Shown here: positions 43,465 to 52,053 of the stretch, piece after piece
Numbering within the stretch: position 1 is the first letter of the stretch
Layout of the letters: every line of letters starts with the position of its first letter
From: Pseudothioclava sp033100795
GTDB lineage: Bacteria; Pseudomonadota; Alphaproteobacteria; Rhodobacterales; Rhodobacteraceae
Reading direction: 5' to 3'
Length of the DNA stretch: 64,000 bases
Assembly (NCBI RefSeq): GCF_033100795.1
Contig: NZ_JAWLVI010000001.1
Location: 930,001 to 994,000 of the forward strand
Notes under the pieces: generated by a model
What the model was told of the DNA's origin: nothing
What the model saw: the letters and a program-made list of their open reading frames with translations, nothing else
Database searches by the model: none
Program-made: the position numbers and the translations under genes

Positions 43465-45138
43465 ATGGCGGACGCAGCCGTTCACGGCCATGGCGAACAT
43501 GACAATCGCGGGTTCTTCACCCGCTGGTTCATGTCCACCAACCACAAAGATATCGGGATTCTCTATCTCTTCACCGCAGGTATTGTCGGGCTTATTTCGG
43601 TGATTTTCACCGTCTACATGCGCCTCGAACTGATGGACCCCGGCGTGCAGTATATGTGCGCGGAAGGCGCCCGCTTTATCGCGGACAGCTCGCAGGAATG
43701 CACCCCCAACGGGCACCTCTGGAACGTGATGATCACCTATCACGGCGTTCTGATGATGTTCTTCGTGGTGATTCCCGCGCTCTTCGGGGGGTTTGGCAAC
43801 TATTTCATGCCGTTGCATATCGGCGCGCCGGATATGGCCTTCCCGCGGATGAACAACCTCAGCTACTGGCTCTATGTGGCTGGTGTCGCGCTTGGTGTGG
43901 CCTCGCTGCTGGCACCGGGCGGCAATGGCCAGCTTGGCTCGGGCGTGGGCTGGGTGCTTTACCCGCCGCTCTCGACCGCAGAGCAAGGCTATTCGATGGA
44001 TCTGGCGATCTTTGCCGTGCACGTCTCGGGCGCAAGCTCGATCCTCGGCTCGATCAACATGATCACCACCTTCCTGAACATGCGCGCTCCGGGCATGACG
44101 CTGCACAAGGTTCCGCTGTTCGGCTGGTCGATCTTTGTCACCTCGTGGCTGATCCTGCTGTCGCTGCCGGTTCTGGCGGGCGCGATCACGATGCTTCTGA
44201 TGGACCGTAACTTCGGCACCACCTTCTTCCAGCCGGAAGGCGGCGGTGATCCGATCCTCTATCAGCACATTCTGTGGTTCTTTGGGCACCCCGAGGTCTA
44301 CATCATCATCCTGCCGGGCTTTGGCATTATCTCGCATGTCATCGCGACCTTCTCGCGCAAGCCCGTCTTCGGCTACCTGCCGATGGTCTATGCGATGGTG
44401 GCGATCGGGGTTCTGGGATTCGTCGTCTGGGCGCACCATATGTATACGGTGGGCATGTCGCTGACGCAGCAGAGCTACTTTATGCTGGCGACGATGGTGA
44501 TCGCAGTGCCCACAGGCGTTAAGGTCTTCTCGTGGATCGCGACCATGTGGGGCGGCTCGATCGAGTTCAAGACGCCGATGCTTTGGGCCTTCGGCTTCCT
44601 GTTCCTGTTCACCGTGGGCGGCGTGACCGGCGTGGTTCTGTCGCAAGCCCCGCTCGACCGCGTCTATCACGACACCTATTACGTCGTGGCGCACTTCCAC
44701 TATGTGATGTCGCTTGGCGCAGTCTTCGCGATCTTTGCGGGCGTCTATTTCTGGATCGGCAAGATGTCGGGCCGGCAATACCCCGAATGGGCGGGCAAGC
44801 TGCACTTCTGGATGATGTTCATTGGCTCGAACATGATCTTCTTCCCGCAGCACTTCCTTGGCCGTCAGGGGATGCCGCGCCGCTATATCGACTACCCCGA
44901 GGCCTTCGCCTACTGGAACAAGATCTCGTCCTATGGCGCCTTCATCTCGTTCGCGTCGTTCGTCTTCTTCATCGGCATCGTGTTCTACACGCTGACCCGC
45001 GGCAAGCGCGTCACCGAAAAGAACTACTGGAACGAATATGCCGATACGCTGGAGTGGACGCTGCCCTCGCCGCCGCCCGAGCACACGTTCGAGCAGCTGC
45101 CCAAGCGTGAGGACTGGGATCACTCCCACGCCCACTAA
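43465..45138 (+). CDS. ctaD: Cytochrome c oxidase subunit I, aa3 type
   Basis: A 557-residue catalytic subunit with twelve membrane helices. Haem a and a3/CuB ligands are in ITYHGVLMMFF, WFFGHPEVYI, WAHHMYT and VAHFHYVMS. Glu277 of HPEVY corresponds to Paracoccus Glu278, Lys353 of PTGVKVF to Lys354 of the K channel, and the D-channel region FGNYFMPLHIGAPDMAFPR is intact, so it is an A-type proton pump. It begins MADAAVHGHGEHDN with a histidine-rich N-terminus. RBS AAGGGAG lies upstream. It is transcribed alone, separate from ctaC/ctaE, as usual in this group, and ends in a strong terminator. Confidence 0.97.
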   Translation: MADAAVHGHGEHDNRGFFTRWFMSTNHKDIGILYLFTAGIVGLISVIFTVYMRLELMDPGVQYMCAEGARFIADSSQECTPNGHLWNVMITYHGVLMMFFVVIPALFGGFGNYFMPLHIGAPDMAFPRMNNLSYWLYVAGVALGVASLLAPGGNGQLGSGVGWVLYPPLSTAEQGYSMDLAIFAVHVSGASSILGSINMITTFLNMRAPGMTLHKVPLFGWSIFVTSWLILLSLPVLAGAITMLLMDRNFGTTFFQPEGGGDPILYQHILWFFGHPEVYIIILPGFGIISHVIATFSRKPVFGYLPMVYAMVAIGVLGFVVWAHHMYTVGMSLTQQSYFMLATMVIAVPTGVKVFSWIATMWGGSIEFKTPMLWAFGFLFLFTVGGVTGVVLSQAPLDRVYHDTYYVVAHFHYVMSLGAVFAIFAGVYFWIGKMSGRQYPEWAGKLHFWMMFIGSNMIFFPQHFLGRQGMPRRYIDYPEAFAYWNKISSYGAFISFASFVFFIGIVFYTLTRGKRVTEKNYWNEYADTLEWTLPSPPPEHTFEQLPKREDWDHSHAH

Positions 45139-45150
45139 GGCAAGAAATCG

Positions 45151-45183
45151 AAACGGCCCCGGAGCGATCCGGGGCCGTTTTTC
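45151..45183 (+). terminator. Terminator of ctaD
   Basis: A 12-bp perfect stem (45151-45162 with 45169-45180) and 6-nt loop followed by TTTTT, 12 bp past the ctaD stop. It can also work on the minus strand for the convergent small gene. Confidence 0.9.
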
Positions 45184-45195
45184 GTTGCGTGCTAT

Positions 45196-45573
45196 TCAGG
45201 CTTTGGCAATCACCCGCCGCGCAACCAGCGCCAGCCCGCCCCAAACCAGCGTGCGCGCAGAAAGCGCCCAAAGCGTGCGGGTCATATACGCGCCGCCTTG
45301 CGAAATCCACCAAACCAGCCCCAGAGCAACGATCAGGCTGGCCCCGAACATTACCACCGTCAGAAGCCTGGCAAAGTTTCGACCGGCCCAAAGTCCCCAT
45401 CCGACCGCCACAAACCCGAAGCCCGAAGCAAAGTTAAAGATCAGGACGAAGGGCACGGGCGTTCCGAAATCGACCGTCCCCGTCAGCGCCGATCCACCGA
45501 CAACCAGCGTCATCACGCCGAAGATGCCCGCGAATACTGCTGAAATTTTCCGCATTTTTCTGACTGGTTGCAT
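45196..45573 (-). CDS. Small four-helix membrane protein of unknown function
   Basis: A 125-residue protein with four predicted helices: ISAVFAGIFGVMTLVVGGSA, PFVLIFNFASGFGFVAVGWG, LLTVVMFGASLIVALGLVWW and TLVWGGLALVARRVI. The start at 45573 (MQPVRKMRKIS) has GGAGGG seven bases upstream; the longer frame runs into the divergent DUF2244 promoter. I do not recognise a family. It is convergent with ctaD. Confidence 0.7.
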   Translation of the reverse strand: MQPVRKMRKISAVFAGIFGVMTLVVGGSALTGTVDFGTPVPFVLIFNFASGFGFVAVGWGLWAGRNFARLLTVVMFGASLIVALGLVWWISQGGAYMTRTLWALSARTLVWGGLALVARRVIAKA

Positions 45574-45697
45574 GGCCTGTCCCTCCGGCAAAACCGGAGT
45601 CTGCCCGATCCGCCGATAAATCACCATGCGACACCCTCGCCAGCCTTGCCCGAGCACGGTCCGCGGGCTTACGCTGGACCTGCGAACGGGGGAGGAC

Positions 45698-46225
45698 ATG
45701 CCTTATCAATGGACTGACGGAGAGGCCGGAGAACTCCGGCTGGAGCTTTGGCCGTATCGCTCGCTGCCAAAGCGGGGCTTCGTGCTGTTTATCGGCGCGA
45801 CGATAGCCCTTCTCGCCCTGCCGCTGTTTGCGGTGCTCGGCTCGGTGATCCTCTGGGCGCTGTTGCCGTTTCTGGCGATTGCGGTTGGCGCGATCTGGTG
45901 GGCGCTGGCATATAGCTATCGCACGGGCGAGGTGCTGGAGGTTCTGACGCTCACCCCCGAGACGGTCACTCTCAGCCAGTTCCGCACCGATCCCGACAAG
46001 GCGGGACACTGGCAGGCCAACACACATTGGGTGCGCCCCGAGCTGATCGCGCAGGGCGGGCCCGTGCCGGATTATCTGGTGCTGCATGGCGGGCCGCGCG
46101 TGGTCGAGCTTGGCGCCTTCCTCACGCCCGCCGAAAGGAGCGCAGTTTACACGGAACTCAGCGATAATCTGATGATCGCGCGCGTGACGCAGGCCGATCA
46201 GCCGCCCGACAGCGGGATGCAGTGA
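45698..46225 (+). CDS. DUF2244 membrane protein
   Basis: A 175-residue protein with a DUF2244 domain: short N-terminal beta region (LRLELWPYRSLPKRGF), two adjacent helices (FVLFIGATIALLALPLFAVL and VILWALLPFLAIAVGAIWWA) and a cytoplasmic C-terminal domain (LTLTPETVTLSQF). DUF2244 genes commonly sit beside cytochrome oxidase genes in alphaproteobacteria, as here near ctaD, hinting at a respiratory-complex role (inference). The ATG at 45698 has GGGGGAGG upstream. Its 3' end overlaps the convergent lipoprotein gene by 28 bp. Confidence 0.85.
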   Translation: MPYQWTDGEAGELRLELWPYRSLPKRGFVLFIGATIALLALPLFAVLGSVILWALLPFLAIAVGAIWWALAYSYRTGEVLEVLTLTPETVTLSQFRTDPDKAGHWQANTHWVRPELIAQGGPVPDYLVLHGGPRVVELGAFLTPAERSAVYTELSDNLMIARVTQADQPPDSGMQ

Positions 46226-46575
46226 TACCCCGCCTCGATCCGTTCGGCGGTCTTCTGCGCCCAAAGCTCGGTCCGAGCATCCAGCAGCCGCGTTATTGCG
46301 CGCGGAGACTTGCCGCTATCCAGCCCCTCTAGCAAAATCTTTGCGCGCTGATCCTCGAACTCTGCCAAAGCGACCTCAAAGGCGCGATGCGCGGCCTTGC
46401 CGCGGGCTTGAATGGAATCCGGAGGCTCCGCCTCGGCACAGGCGTATCGGAACGCGCCGTCCCCCGTGGTTGACGCGAAGGCCACCACCTCGCGGTCGGG
46501 ATAGGGATTCGCACCGAATCCCCCGCCCATGCATCCGGCCAGCGCCAGAGCCGGCACTGGCCAGAGCCATCTCAC
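46198..46575 (-). CDS. Small lipoprotein, unknown function
   Basis: A 125-residue predicted lipoprotein with the lipobox ALALAGC at residues 9-15, followed by a glycine-rich linker and a helical domain with two further Cys (RYACAEA, YHCIPL) that could form a disulfide. The helix AAHRAFEVALAEFEDQRAKI is conserved-looking. No named family is recognised. It overlaps the YqeY stop by 4 bp and is co-transcribed with it. Confidence 0.72.
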   Translation of the reverse strand: MRWLWPVPALALAGCMGGGFGANPYPDREVVAFASTTGDGAFRYACAEAEPPDSIQARGKAAHRAFEVALAEFEDQRAKILLEGLDSGKSPRAITRLLDARTELWAQKTAERIEAGYHCIPLSGG

Positions 46576-47030
46576 GCCAGCTTGTCTTTGATCATCGGAC
46601 CGACCGCGCCGAAATCCATCTGGCCGGTGTATTTCGCCTTCAACTCGCCCATCACGCGGCCCATGTCGCGGATCGAGCTGGCGCCGACCTTGGCAATCGC
46701 TGCCGCCACGGCCTCGGTCACTTCTTCCGCCGACAGCTGGCGTGGCAGGAACTCCTCGATCACGCCAACCTCGGAAAGCTCTTTCTCGGCCAGTTCCAGC
46801 CGCCCGCCCTCTTCATAGGCGCGCGCCGATTCCTGACGCTGCTTTACCATCTTCCCCAGAATCGCAAGGATGTCGCTATCGGCCAGCTCGCCGCCGCCAT
46901 CCTCGCCCCGCAGCGCAATCTCGCGGTCCTTGATGGCCGCATTGATCAGCCGCAGCGTCGACAGCCGCGCCTGTTCTTTCGAACGCATCGCGTCTTTCAG
47001 TGCCAGCGCAATCTTGTCTTTCATTCCCAT
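46572..47030 (-). CDS. GatB/YqeY domain protein
   Basis: A 152-residue YqeY-family protein: DAMRSKEQARLSTLRLINAA, ILGKMVKQRQESARAYEEGG, EEFLPRQLSAEEVTEAVAAA and the end MGRVMGELKAKYTGQMDFG. The family resembles the tRNA-binding tail of the amidotransferase subunit GatB, but stand-alone members have no defined function. The ATG at 47030 has AGGG at good spacing. Divergent from carA. Confidence 0.9.
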   Translation of the reverse strand: MGMKDKIALALKDAMRSKEQARLSTLRLINAAIKDREIALRGEDGGGELADSDILAILGKMVKQRQESARAYEEGGRLELAEKELSEVGVIEEFLPRQLSAEEVTEAVAAAIAKVGASSIRDMGRVMGELKAKYTGQMDFGAVGPMIKDKLA

Positions 47031-47099
47031 CGGCAAAGCCCTTTTCCGTGTAAGCCGCCAAAATACCCCGAAGCACGCTTTGGCGCAATGATGCTAACA

Positions 47100-47123
47100 T
47101 ATTGATTTCATTCAATATCAATA
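47100..47123. promoter_or_regulatory. AT-rich inverted repeat between yqeY and carA
   Basis: TATTGAT (47100-47106) and ATCAATA (47117-47123) form a 7-bp inverted repeat with a 10-bp spacer, in a very AT-rich patch of the divergent intergenic region, about 75 bp upstream of carA. Candidate operator or promoter element. Confidence 0.45.
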
Positions 47124-47197
47124 AAAAGACGAACCCCCTTGACCGCGCAGGCGCACGCGCCTAGTTTCCCACGGATTTTGCCCCGGGGGAACACGCC

Positions 47198-48364
47198 ATG
47201 CCTGCACGCCAGACCGCATCCGAGAAACCCACAGCGCTTATCGCGCTTGCCGACGGGCAATTGTTCTATGGCAAGGGTTTCGGCGCTACCGGAGAGACGG
47301 TGGCCGAGCTTGTCTTCAACACTGCCATGACCGGTTATCAGGAAATCATGACCGACCCGTCTTACGCGGGCCAGATCGTGACATTCACCTTCCCGCATGT
47401 CGGCAACGTCGGCGTGAACCCCGAAGATGACGAAACCAGCGATCCGGTTGCCGCCGGTATGGTCGTCAAATGGGACCCGACCGAGCCGTCGAACTGGCGC
47501 GCGAGCGAAGACCTTGTTAGCTGGCTGGCCAAGCGCGGCCGGATTTGCGTTGGCGGTGTCGACACCCGCCGCCTGACCCGTGCGATCCGCCAACAGGGCG
47601 CGCCGCATGTCGCCATCGCGCATAACCCGAATGGCGAGTTCGACATCGAGGCACTGGTCAAAAAGGCGCGCGACTGGCAGGGGCTTGTCGGGCTTGATCT
47701 GGCGAAAGACGTGACCTGCGCGCAGTCCTACCAGTGGAATGAAATGCGTTGGGCCTGGCCCGAGGGTTACAAGGCGCGCGAAGGCGAAGGCTTCAAGGTC
47801 GTCGCGCTTGATTTCGGCGCCAAGCGCAACATCTTGCGCTGCCTGGCCTCGGCTGGCTGCGATGTGACGGTTCTGCCCGCAACCGCGACCGCCGAAGAAG
47901 TGCTCGCGCACAATCCCGATGGCGTGTTCCTGTCGAACGGCCCCGGAGACCCGGCTGCGACCGGCGAATATGCCGTGCCGATGATCCGTGACGTGCTGAA
48001 GACCGAACTGCCCGTCTTCGGGATCTGCCTTGGCCACCAGATGCTTGCCCTCGCGCTTGGCGCGAAGACGATCAAGATGAACCACGGCCACCACGGCGCG
48101 AACCACCCAGTGAAAGACAAAGAGACCGGCAAGGTCGAGATCACCTCGATGAACCACGGGTTCGCGGTTGATGCGCAATCGCTGCCCGAAGGCGTGATCG
48201 AGACGCACGTCTCGCTGTTCGACGGCTCGAACTGTGGCATCCGCATCGAGGGGCGTCCGGTGTTCTCGGTGCAATACCACCCCGAGGCAAGCCCCGGTCC
48301 GCAGGATAGCTATTACCTGTTCGAGCGTTTCGCCGAGGCCATGCGCGCGCGCAAATCCGCCTGA
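47198..48364 (+). CDS. carA: Carbamoyl-phosphate synthase small (glutaminase) subunit
   Basis: A 388-residue class I glutamine amidotransferase subunit that supplies ammonia to CarB for carbamoyl phosphate (arginine and pyrimidines). The N-terminal domain has FNTAMTGYQEIMTDPSYAGQ and the C-terminal GATase has the catalytic Cys277 in FGICLGHQ and His/Glu in QYHPEASPGP. GGGGGA precedes the ATG. carB is not adjacent, which is common in alphaproteobacteria. A hairpin follows the stop. Confidence 0.96.
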   Translation: MPARQTASEKPTALIALADGQLFYGKGFGATGETVAELVFNTAMTGYQEIMTDPSYAGQIVTFTFPHVGNVGVNPEDDETSDPVAAGMVVKWDPTEPSNWRASEDLVSWLAKRGRICVGGVDTRRLTRAIRQQGAPHVAIAHNPNGEFDIEALVKKARDWQGLVGLDLAKDVTCAQSYQWNEMRWAWPEGYKAREGEGFKVVALDFGAKRNILRCLASAGCDVTVLPATATAEEVLAHNPDGVFLSNGPGDPAATGEYAVPMIRDVLKTELPVFGICLGHQMLALALGAKTIKMNHGHHGANHPVKDKETGKVEITSMNHGFAVDAQSLPEGVIETHVSLFDGSNCGIRIEGRPVFSVQYHPEASPGPQDSYYLFERFAEAMRARKSA

Positions 48365-48369
48365 GATCA

Positions 48370-48392
48370 GCAGGCAGACAGTCTCTGCCTGC
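48370..48392 (+). terminator. Probable terminator of carA
   Basis: A 9-bp perfect stem GCAGGCAGA/TCTGCCTGC with a 5-nt loop, 5 bp past the carA stop. The T run (AATTTTTGG) is ten bases further on, so efficiency is uncertain. Confidence 0.5.
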
Positions 48393-48426
48393 AACGATCT
48401 GAATTTTTGGCCGATCCGGTGATCTA

Positions 48427-48442
48427 TTAACCCTCTGTTAAC
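48427..48442. promoter_or_regulatory. Consensus CtrA binding site TTAA-N7-TTAAC
   Basis: TTAACCCTCTGTTAAC matches the full CtrA box (TTAA, seven bases, TTAAC) without mismatch, 40 bp upstream of the glycosyltransferase start. CtrA is a conserved alphaproteobacterial response regulator that in Rhodobacterales controls motility and surface traits. Direct binding is not shown. Confidence 0.7.
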
Positions 48443-48482
48443 GGATCTTGCTCAACTCTGAACACAACCAAGGGGTGTGTTC

Positions 48483-50522
48483 ATGAGTTCCACACAGCGT
48501 AAGATTATCCCTGTTCTCGAGCCGGAAAACGCTCCGATCTCGCTTTCGGCGTTTCTGAGGCCCGAAAAGGCGCGGCGCATTCGCCTGCCAAACTCGCCCA
48601 AGGCCAGCCCGAACCGCACGCCCTTGGGTCAGATCCTGCTGGATCGCGGCGCGATCGAGCCCGCACATCTGATCAAGGCGCTCTCGCTGCGCATCCGTCA
48701 AGACGTTCGCTTGGGCGACATTCTGCTAGCGCATGGCTGGGTCGATGAGGCCGCTTTGATGTCAGCGCTTTCGGCGCAATGGTCGGCGCCGATTGTCGAT
48801 CTGATTGCGCAAGCTCCCGACCCGCGCCTGATTGACGCTATCGGCCCCGAGGCCTGCCTGCGTGACAGCTTTGTGCCGTGGCGGCGCGTGGGCGGCGTTA
48901 CCCTTGTCGCGACGGCACGTCCCGAAGATTTTCACAATCTTCGCAATAGCCTGCCTGCCGGGCTAGCGCCCTATCGCATGGTTCTGGCGCCCGAGCGTGA
49001 TGTGCATGAAAGCCTGCTCGCGCGCCGCCAGACCGCGCTGATCCGCCGCGCCGAGGTCAAGGTCGACCCCGAGAAATCCTGTCGCTCGCATAACGAGGCC
49101 CGTGCCGCACGCTTCGCCCTGGCCTTGCTCACGCTCAGTGCGGTCGGGCTGTGGCTGGCCCCAATCGCGGTCTTCATGGCGCTGTTTAGCTGGGTGGTGC
49201 TCTCGCTGGTGCTCTCGACAGGACTGAAACTGCTGGCGGCGCGCAGCGAAATCAAAGCGCGGCGCGAAAGCCCCGCCCCTCTGCGCGCAGGCCCGAAGGC
49301 ACCGATAAGGCTGCCGATCATCTCGATCATGGTGCCGCTGTTTCATGAACACGACATAGCCGAGCGGCTGATCGCGCGGCTTGGCAAGCTGGATTACCCG
49401 CGCGAATTGCTGGACATTCTTCTGGTGGTCGAACAGGGCGATCTGATGACCCGCACGACGCTGGCGGAGGCGACCCTGCCGCGCTGGATGCGTGTTGTGA
49501 CGGTGCCGGACGGCCCGATCAAGACCAAGCCACGAGCGATGAATTACGCGCTGAACTTCTGTCGCGGCTCGGTGATCGGGGTCTATGACGCCGAGGACGC
49601 GCCCGATCCCGACCAGCTCCATATCATTGCGCGCCGCTTTGCCGAGGCGCCGCCCGAGGTCGCCTGTCTGCAAGGGATGCTGGATTATTATAACCCGCGC
49701 ACGAACTGGCTCGCGCGGTGCTTTACCATCGAATATGCCGCGTGGTGGCGCACGCTTTTGCCCGGTGTCGCGCGGATGGGGCTGGTGATCCCGCTTGGCG
49801 GCACGACGCTGTTTTTCCGCCGAGAGGCGCTGGAGGAACTGGGTGGATGGGACGCGCATAACGTGACCGAGGACGCAGATCTGGGCATCCGTCTGGCGCG
49901 TCATGGCTATCGCACGGAACTGGTGCGCACCGTCACCCACGAAGAGGCAAACTGCCGCGCGATGCCATGGGTCAAGCAGAGATCTCGCTGGCTCAAGGGT
50001 TATGCGATGACCTGGGCCGTGCATATGCGAAACCCGCGTCGCCTGTGGCAAGAGCTTGGCCCGAAACGGTTTTTAGGCATCCAGATTCTGGTTCTCGGGT
50101 CGCTCACGCAGTTTATTTTCGCGCCCGTGCTGTGGTCGATGTGGCTTGTGCCGCTGGGGGTCTGGCATCCGGTCGACACAGTTCTGTCCACACCGCTGCG
50201 TAACGCGCTGATCGGGCTGTTCGTGCTGACCGAGGGGGCGAATATCGCGGTCGGCATCTGGGCCGTCAGTGGCAAGGAACACCGTCACCTGATCCCTTGG
50301 GTGCCGACGCTGCATTTCTACTTTCCGCTTGGCGCGCTGGCCGGCTGGAAGGCGCTTTACGAGATGATCGTCAAGCCCTTCTATTGGGACAAGACCAGCC
50401 ACGGGGTGTTTGACCTGAACGCGCAAAAGCCCCGCGCCTCGGCCCTGGTTCCGCAGATCGTCGCCGCGACACCTGTGCCTGCGCCACCGCCACGCACGCG
50501 GCTGGCGCCGCTGATCGACTAG
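48483..50522 (+). CDS. MshEN-domain / family 2 processive glycosyltransferase fusion
   Basis: A 679-residue protein. Residues 47-70 and 76-99 are two copies of an RLGxxLLxxGxxxxxxLxxAL motif (second copy RLGDILLAHGWVDEAALMSA), the pattern of the MshEN/GspE-N domain that can bind c-di-GMP. One helix pair at ~210-245 precedes a GT-A domain. This has IMVPLFHEHD, GVYDAEDAP, TEDADLG and the Q499-R-S-R-W503 signature of processive beta-glycan synthases such as BcsA. Several C-terminal helices follow. It probably polymerises and exports an extracellular polysaccharide. The ATG at 48483 has AAGGGG upstream. Its stop overlaps the convergent GntR stop (CTAG). Confidence 0.85.
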   Translation: MSSTQRKIIPVLEPENAPISLSAFLRPEKARRIRLPNSPKASPNRTPLGQILLDRGAIEPAHLIKALSLRIRQDVRLGDILLAHGWVDEAALMSALSAQWSAPIVDLIAQAPDPRLIDAIGPEACLRDSFVPWRRVGGVTLVATARPEDFHNLRNSLPAGLAPYRMVLAPERDVHESLLARRQTALIRRAEVKVDPEKSCRSHNEARAARFALALLTLSAVGLWLAPIAVFMALFSWVVLSLVLSTGLKLLAARSEIKARRESPAPLRAGPKAPIRLPIISIMVPLFHEHDIAERLIARLGKLDYPRELLDILLVVEQGDLMTRTTLAEATLPRWMRVVTVPDGPIKTKPRAMNYALNFCRGSVIGVYDAEDAPDPDQLHIIARRFAEAPPEVACLQGMLDYYNPRTNWLARCFTIEYAAWWRTLLPGVARMGLVIPLGGTTLFFRREALEELGGWDAHNVTEDADLGIRLARHGYRTELVRTVTHEEANCRAMPWVKQRSRWLKGYAMTWAVHMRNPRRLWQELGPKRFLGIQILVLGSLTQFIFAPVLWSMWLVPLGVWHPVDTVLSTPLRNALIGLFVLTEGANIAVGIWAVSGKEHRHLIPWVPTLHFYFPLGALAGWKALYEMIVKPFYWDKTSHGVFDLNAQKPRASALVPQIVAATPVPAPPPRTRLAPLID

Positions 50523-51154
50523 CCGCGCTCCTGCACGGCGGTCGCGTCCAGCTTGAGCCGCGTCTCGAACGCCTTCGAGATATGTTTACGCAGCATCGTG
50601 CCGGCAGCCTCGGCATCGCCTGCACCAATCGCATCGACGATCGCCTGGTGCTCGGCCAGTGCCGCCTCGCCGCGCCCTTCAACCGCCAGAGAGGTCGTCG
50701 CCAAAAGCGCCATCGAGCGGTGCACAAGGTCAAGCTGCTGCACCAGATAGCGGTTGTGCGAGGCAAGGTGGATCTGATGATGAAACCGGCGGTTCGCGCG
50801 GCTGAGCGCACCGGGATCACCGATTTTCGCGCGGTCTTCCTCGATCATCTCTTGCAGCACACGCACCTCTTCGGGGGCAGCATGTTTCGCCGCCAGACGC
50901 GCGGCAAGCGCCTCCAGCTCGGCGCGCACGACATACAGCTCGGCCAGTTGGTTATGGTCAAGCGAAGCCACAATCAACGAGCGCCCGTCACGCGCCAGCA
51001 TGGATTGCGTTTCAAGCCGTTGCAACGCCTCACGCACCGGCGTGCGCGACACCCCGAACCGCTCGGCCAGTTCCGATTCAACAAGCCGGTCGCCGGGGCG
51101 GTAAATCCCGCCGTCGATCGCCTCGAGGATCAAGGTATAGGCATCTTTCTGCAT
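50519..51154 (-). CDS. GntR-family transcriptional regulator (FCD/FadR subfamily)
   Basis: A 211-residue regulator. The N-terminal winged helix is AYTLILEAIDGGIYRPGDRLVE, then LAERFGVSRTPVREALQRLE. The C-terminal all-helical FCD effector domain shows NRRFHHQIHLASHNRYL and EHQAIVDAIGAGDAEAAG, including His residues that often bind metal or carboxylate ligands. Such regulators control organic-acid or amino-acid catabolism; no such operon is adjacent, so the target is unknown. Confidence 0.93.
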   Translation of the reverse strand: MQKDAYTLILEAIDGGIYRPGDRLVESELAERFGVSRTPVREALQRLETQSMLARDGRSLIVASLDHNQLAELYVVRAELEALAARLAAKHAAPEEVRVLQEMIEEDRAKIGDPGALSRANRRFHHQIHLASHNRYLVQQLDLVHRSMALLATTSLAVEGRGEAALAEHQAIVDAIGAGDAEAAGTMLRKHISKAFETRLKLDATAVQERG

Positions 51155-51267
51155 TGGCGCTCCGCTCCCAGTTCCGACCTCCCGCCGCGAGCGCGAACCT
51201 TACGCCCCATCCCCGCCCCCATGCAAGCGCCATTGCCCTGCCCCCGCGCGGGCGCTAGCTTTGCCCC

Positions 51268-51942
51268 ATGACGAACGCCGAACCAAATCCGAAGGCCGAT
51301 TTCGCGCATGTGCGTGAGTGGGTCTTTGACCTCGACAACACGCTCTACCCGCCCGAGGCGCGCCTCTTCGACCAGATCGAGGTGCGGATGACCGATTTCG
51401 TCATGCGCGCACTCGGGCTTCCGCGCGACGAGGCGAACCATCTGCGCGCCCATTACTGGCAGCTTTACGGCACGACGCTTGCGGGTCTGATGCACGAACA
51501 CGGTGTGGACCCTGCGCCCTATCTGCACGAGGTCCACGAGATTTCTCTGGATCATCTGTGCCCCGATCCGGTGCTGCGCGCGGGCATTGCCGCCCTGCCC
51601 GGCCAAAAGATCGTTTTCACCAATGGCAGCGCGCCCTATGCGATGCGCGTGCTAGAGGCGCGCGGGCTTTCGGGGCTGTTCGACGGGATTTACGGCGTTG
51701 AAAACGCGGGCTTTCATCCGAAGCCGCATCCGGCTTCGTTCGCGACGGTCTTTGGCGCGGCGGGCATTACCCCCACCCGCGCCGCCATGTTCGAGGATGA
51801 CCCGCGCAACCTCGTGGAACCCCACACGCTTGGTATGCGTTGCGTTCATGTCGCGCCCGAGCCCCTGCCCGCACCGCCTGCCCATATCCACCATCACACC
51901 GGCGATCTGGGTGCCTTTCTGACCCGCATAAACCCCTCCTGA
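51268..51942 (+). CDS. HAD-superfamily pyrimidine 5'-nucleotidase (SDT1-like)
   Basis: A 224-residue HAD phosphatase of the yeast Sdt1/Phm8 type. Motif I is VFDLDNTLYPPEARLF, motif II IVFTNGSAPYAMRVLEARGL, Lys in FHPKPHPASF and motif IV FEDDPRNLVEPH. The cap helical region (HYWQLYGTTLAGLMHEHGVDP) matches the group. It should dephosphorylate pyrimidine nucleotides or related phosphomonoesters in the cytoplasm. A solitary gene in a divergent arrangement with GntR. Confidence 0.9.
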   Translation: MTNAEPNPKADFAHVREWVFDLDNTLYPPEARLFDQIEVRMTDFVMRALGLPRDEANHLRAHYWQLYGTTLAGLMHEHGVDPAPYLHEVHEISLDHLCPDPVLRAGIAALPGQKIVFTNGSAPYAMRVLEARGLSGLFDGIYGVENAGFHPKPHPASFATVFGAAGITPTRAAMFEDDPRNLVEPHTLGMRCVHVAPEPLPAPPAHIHHHTGDLGAFLTRINPS

Positions 51943-52053
51943 GTCGCCCGCGCAAGGTGCGACAATTTGACCATCTTTCGCACCTGCATTCTGCGTCGCA
52001 GCACGCTAAGTAGCACCCCGTTGTCAGGGAGACAGCGAACGGGAGATTCTATC

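Noticed and set aside
43408..45135. 575-aa minus-strand ORF
   Set aside because: Antisense shadow of ctaD, whose haem ligands and proton-channel residues are intact.
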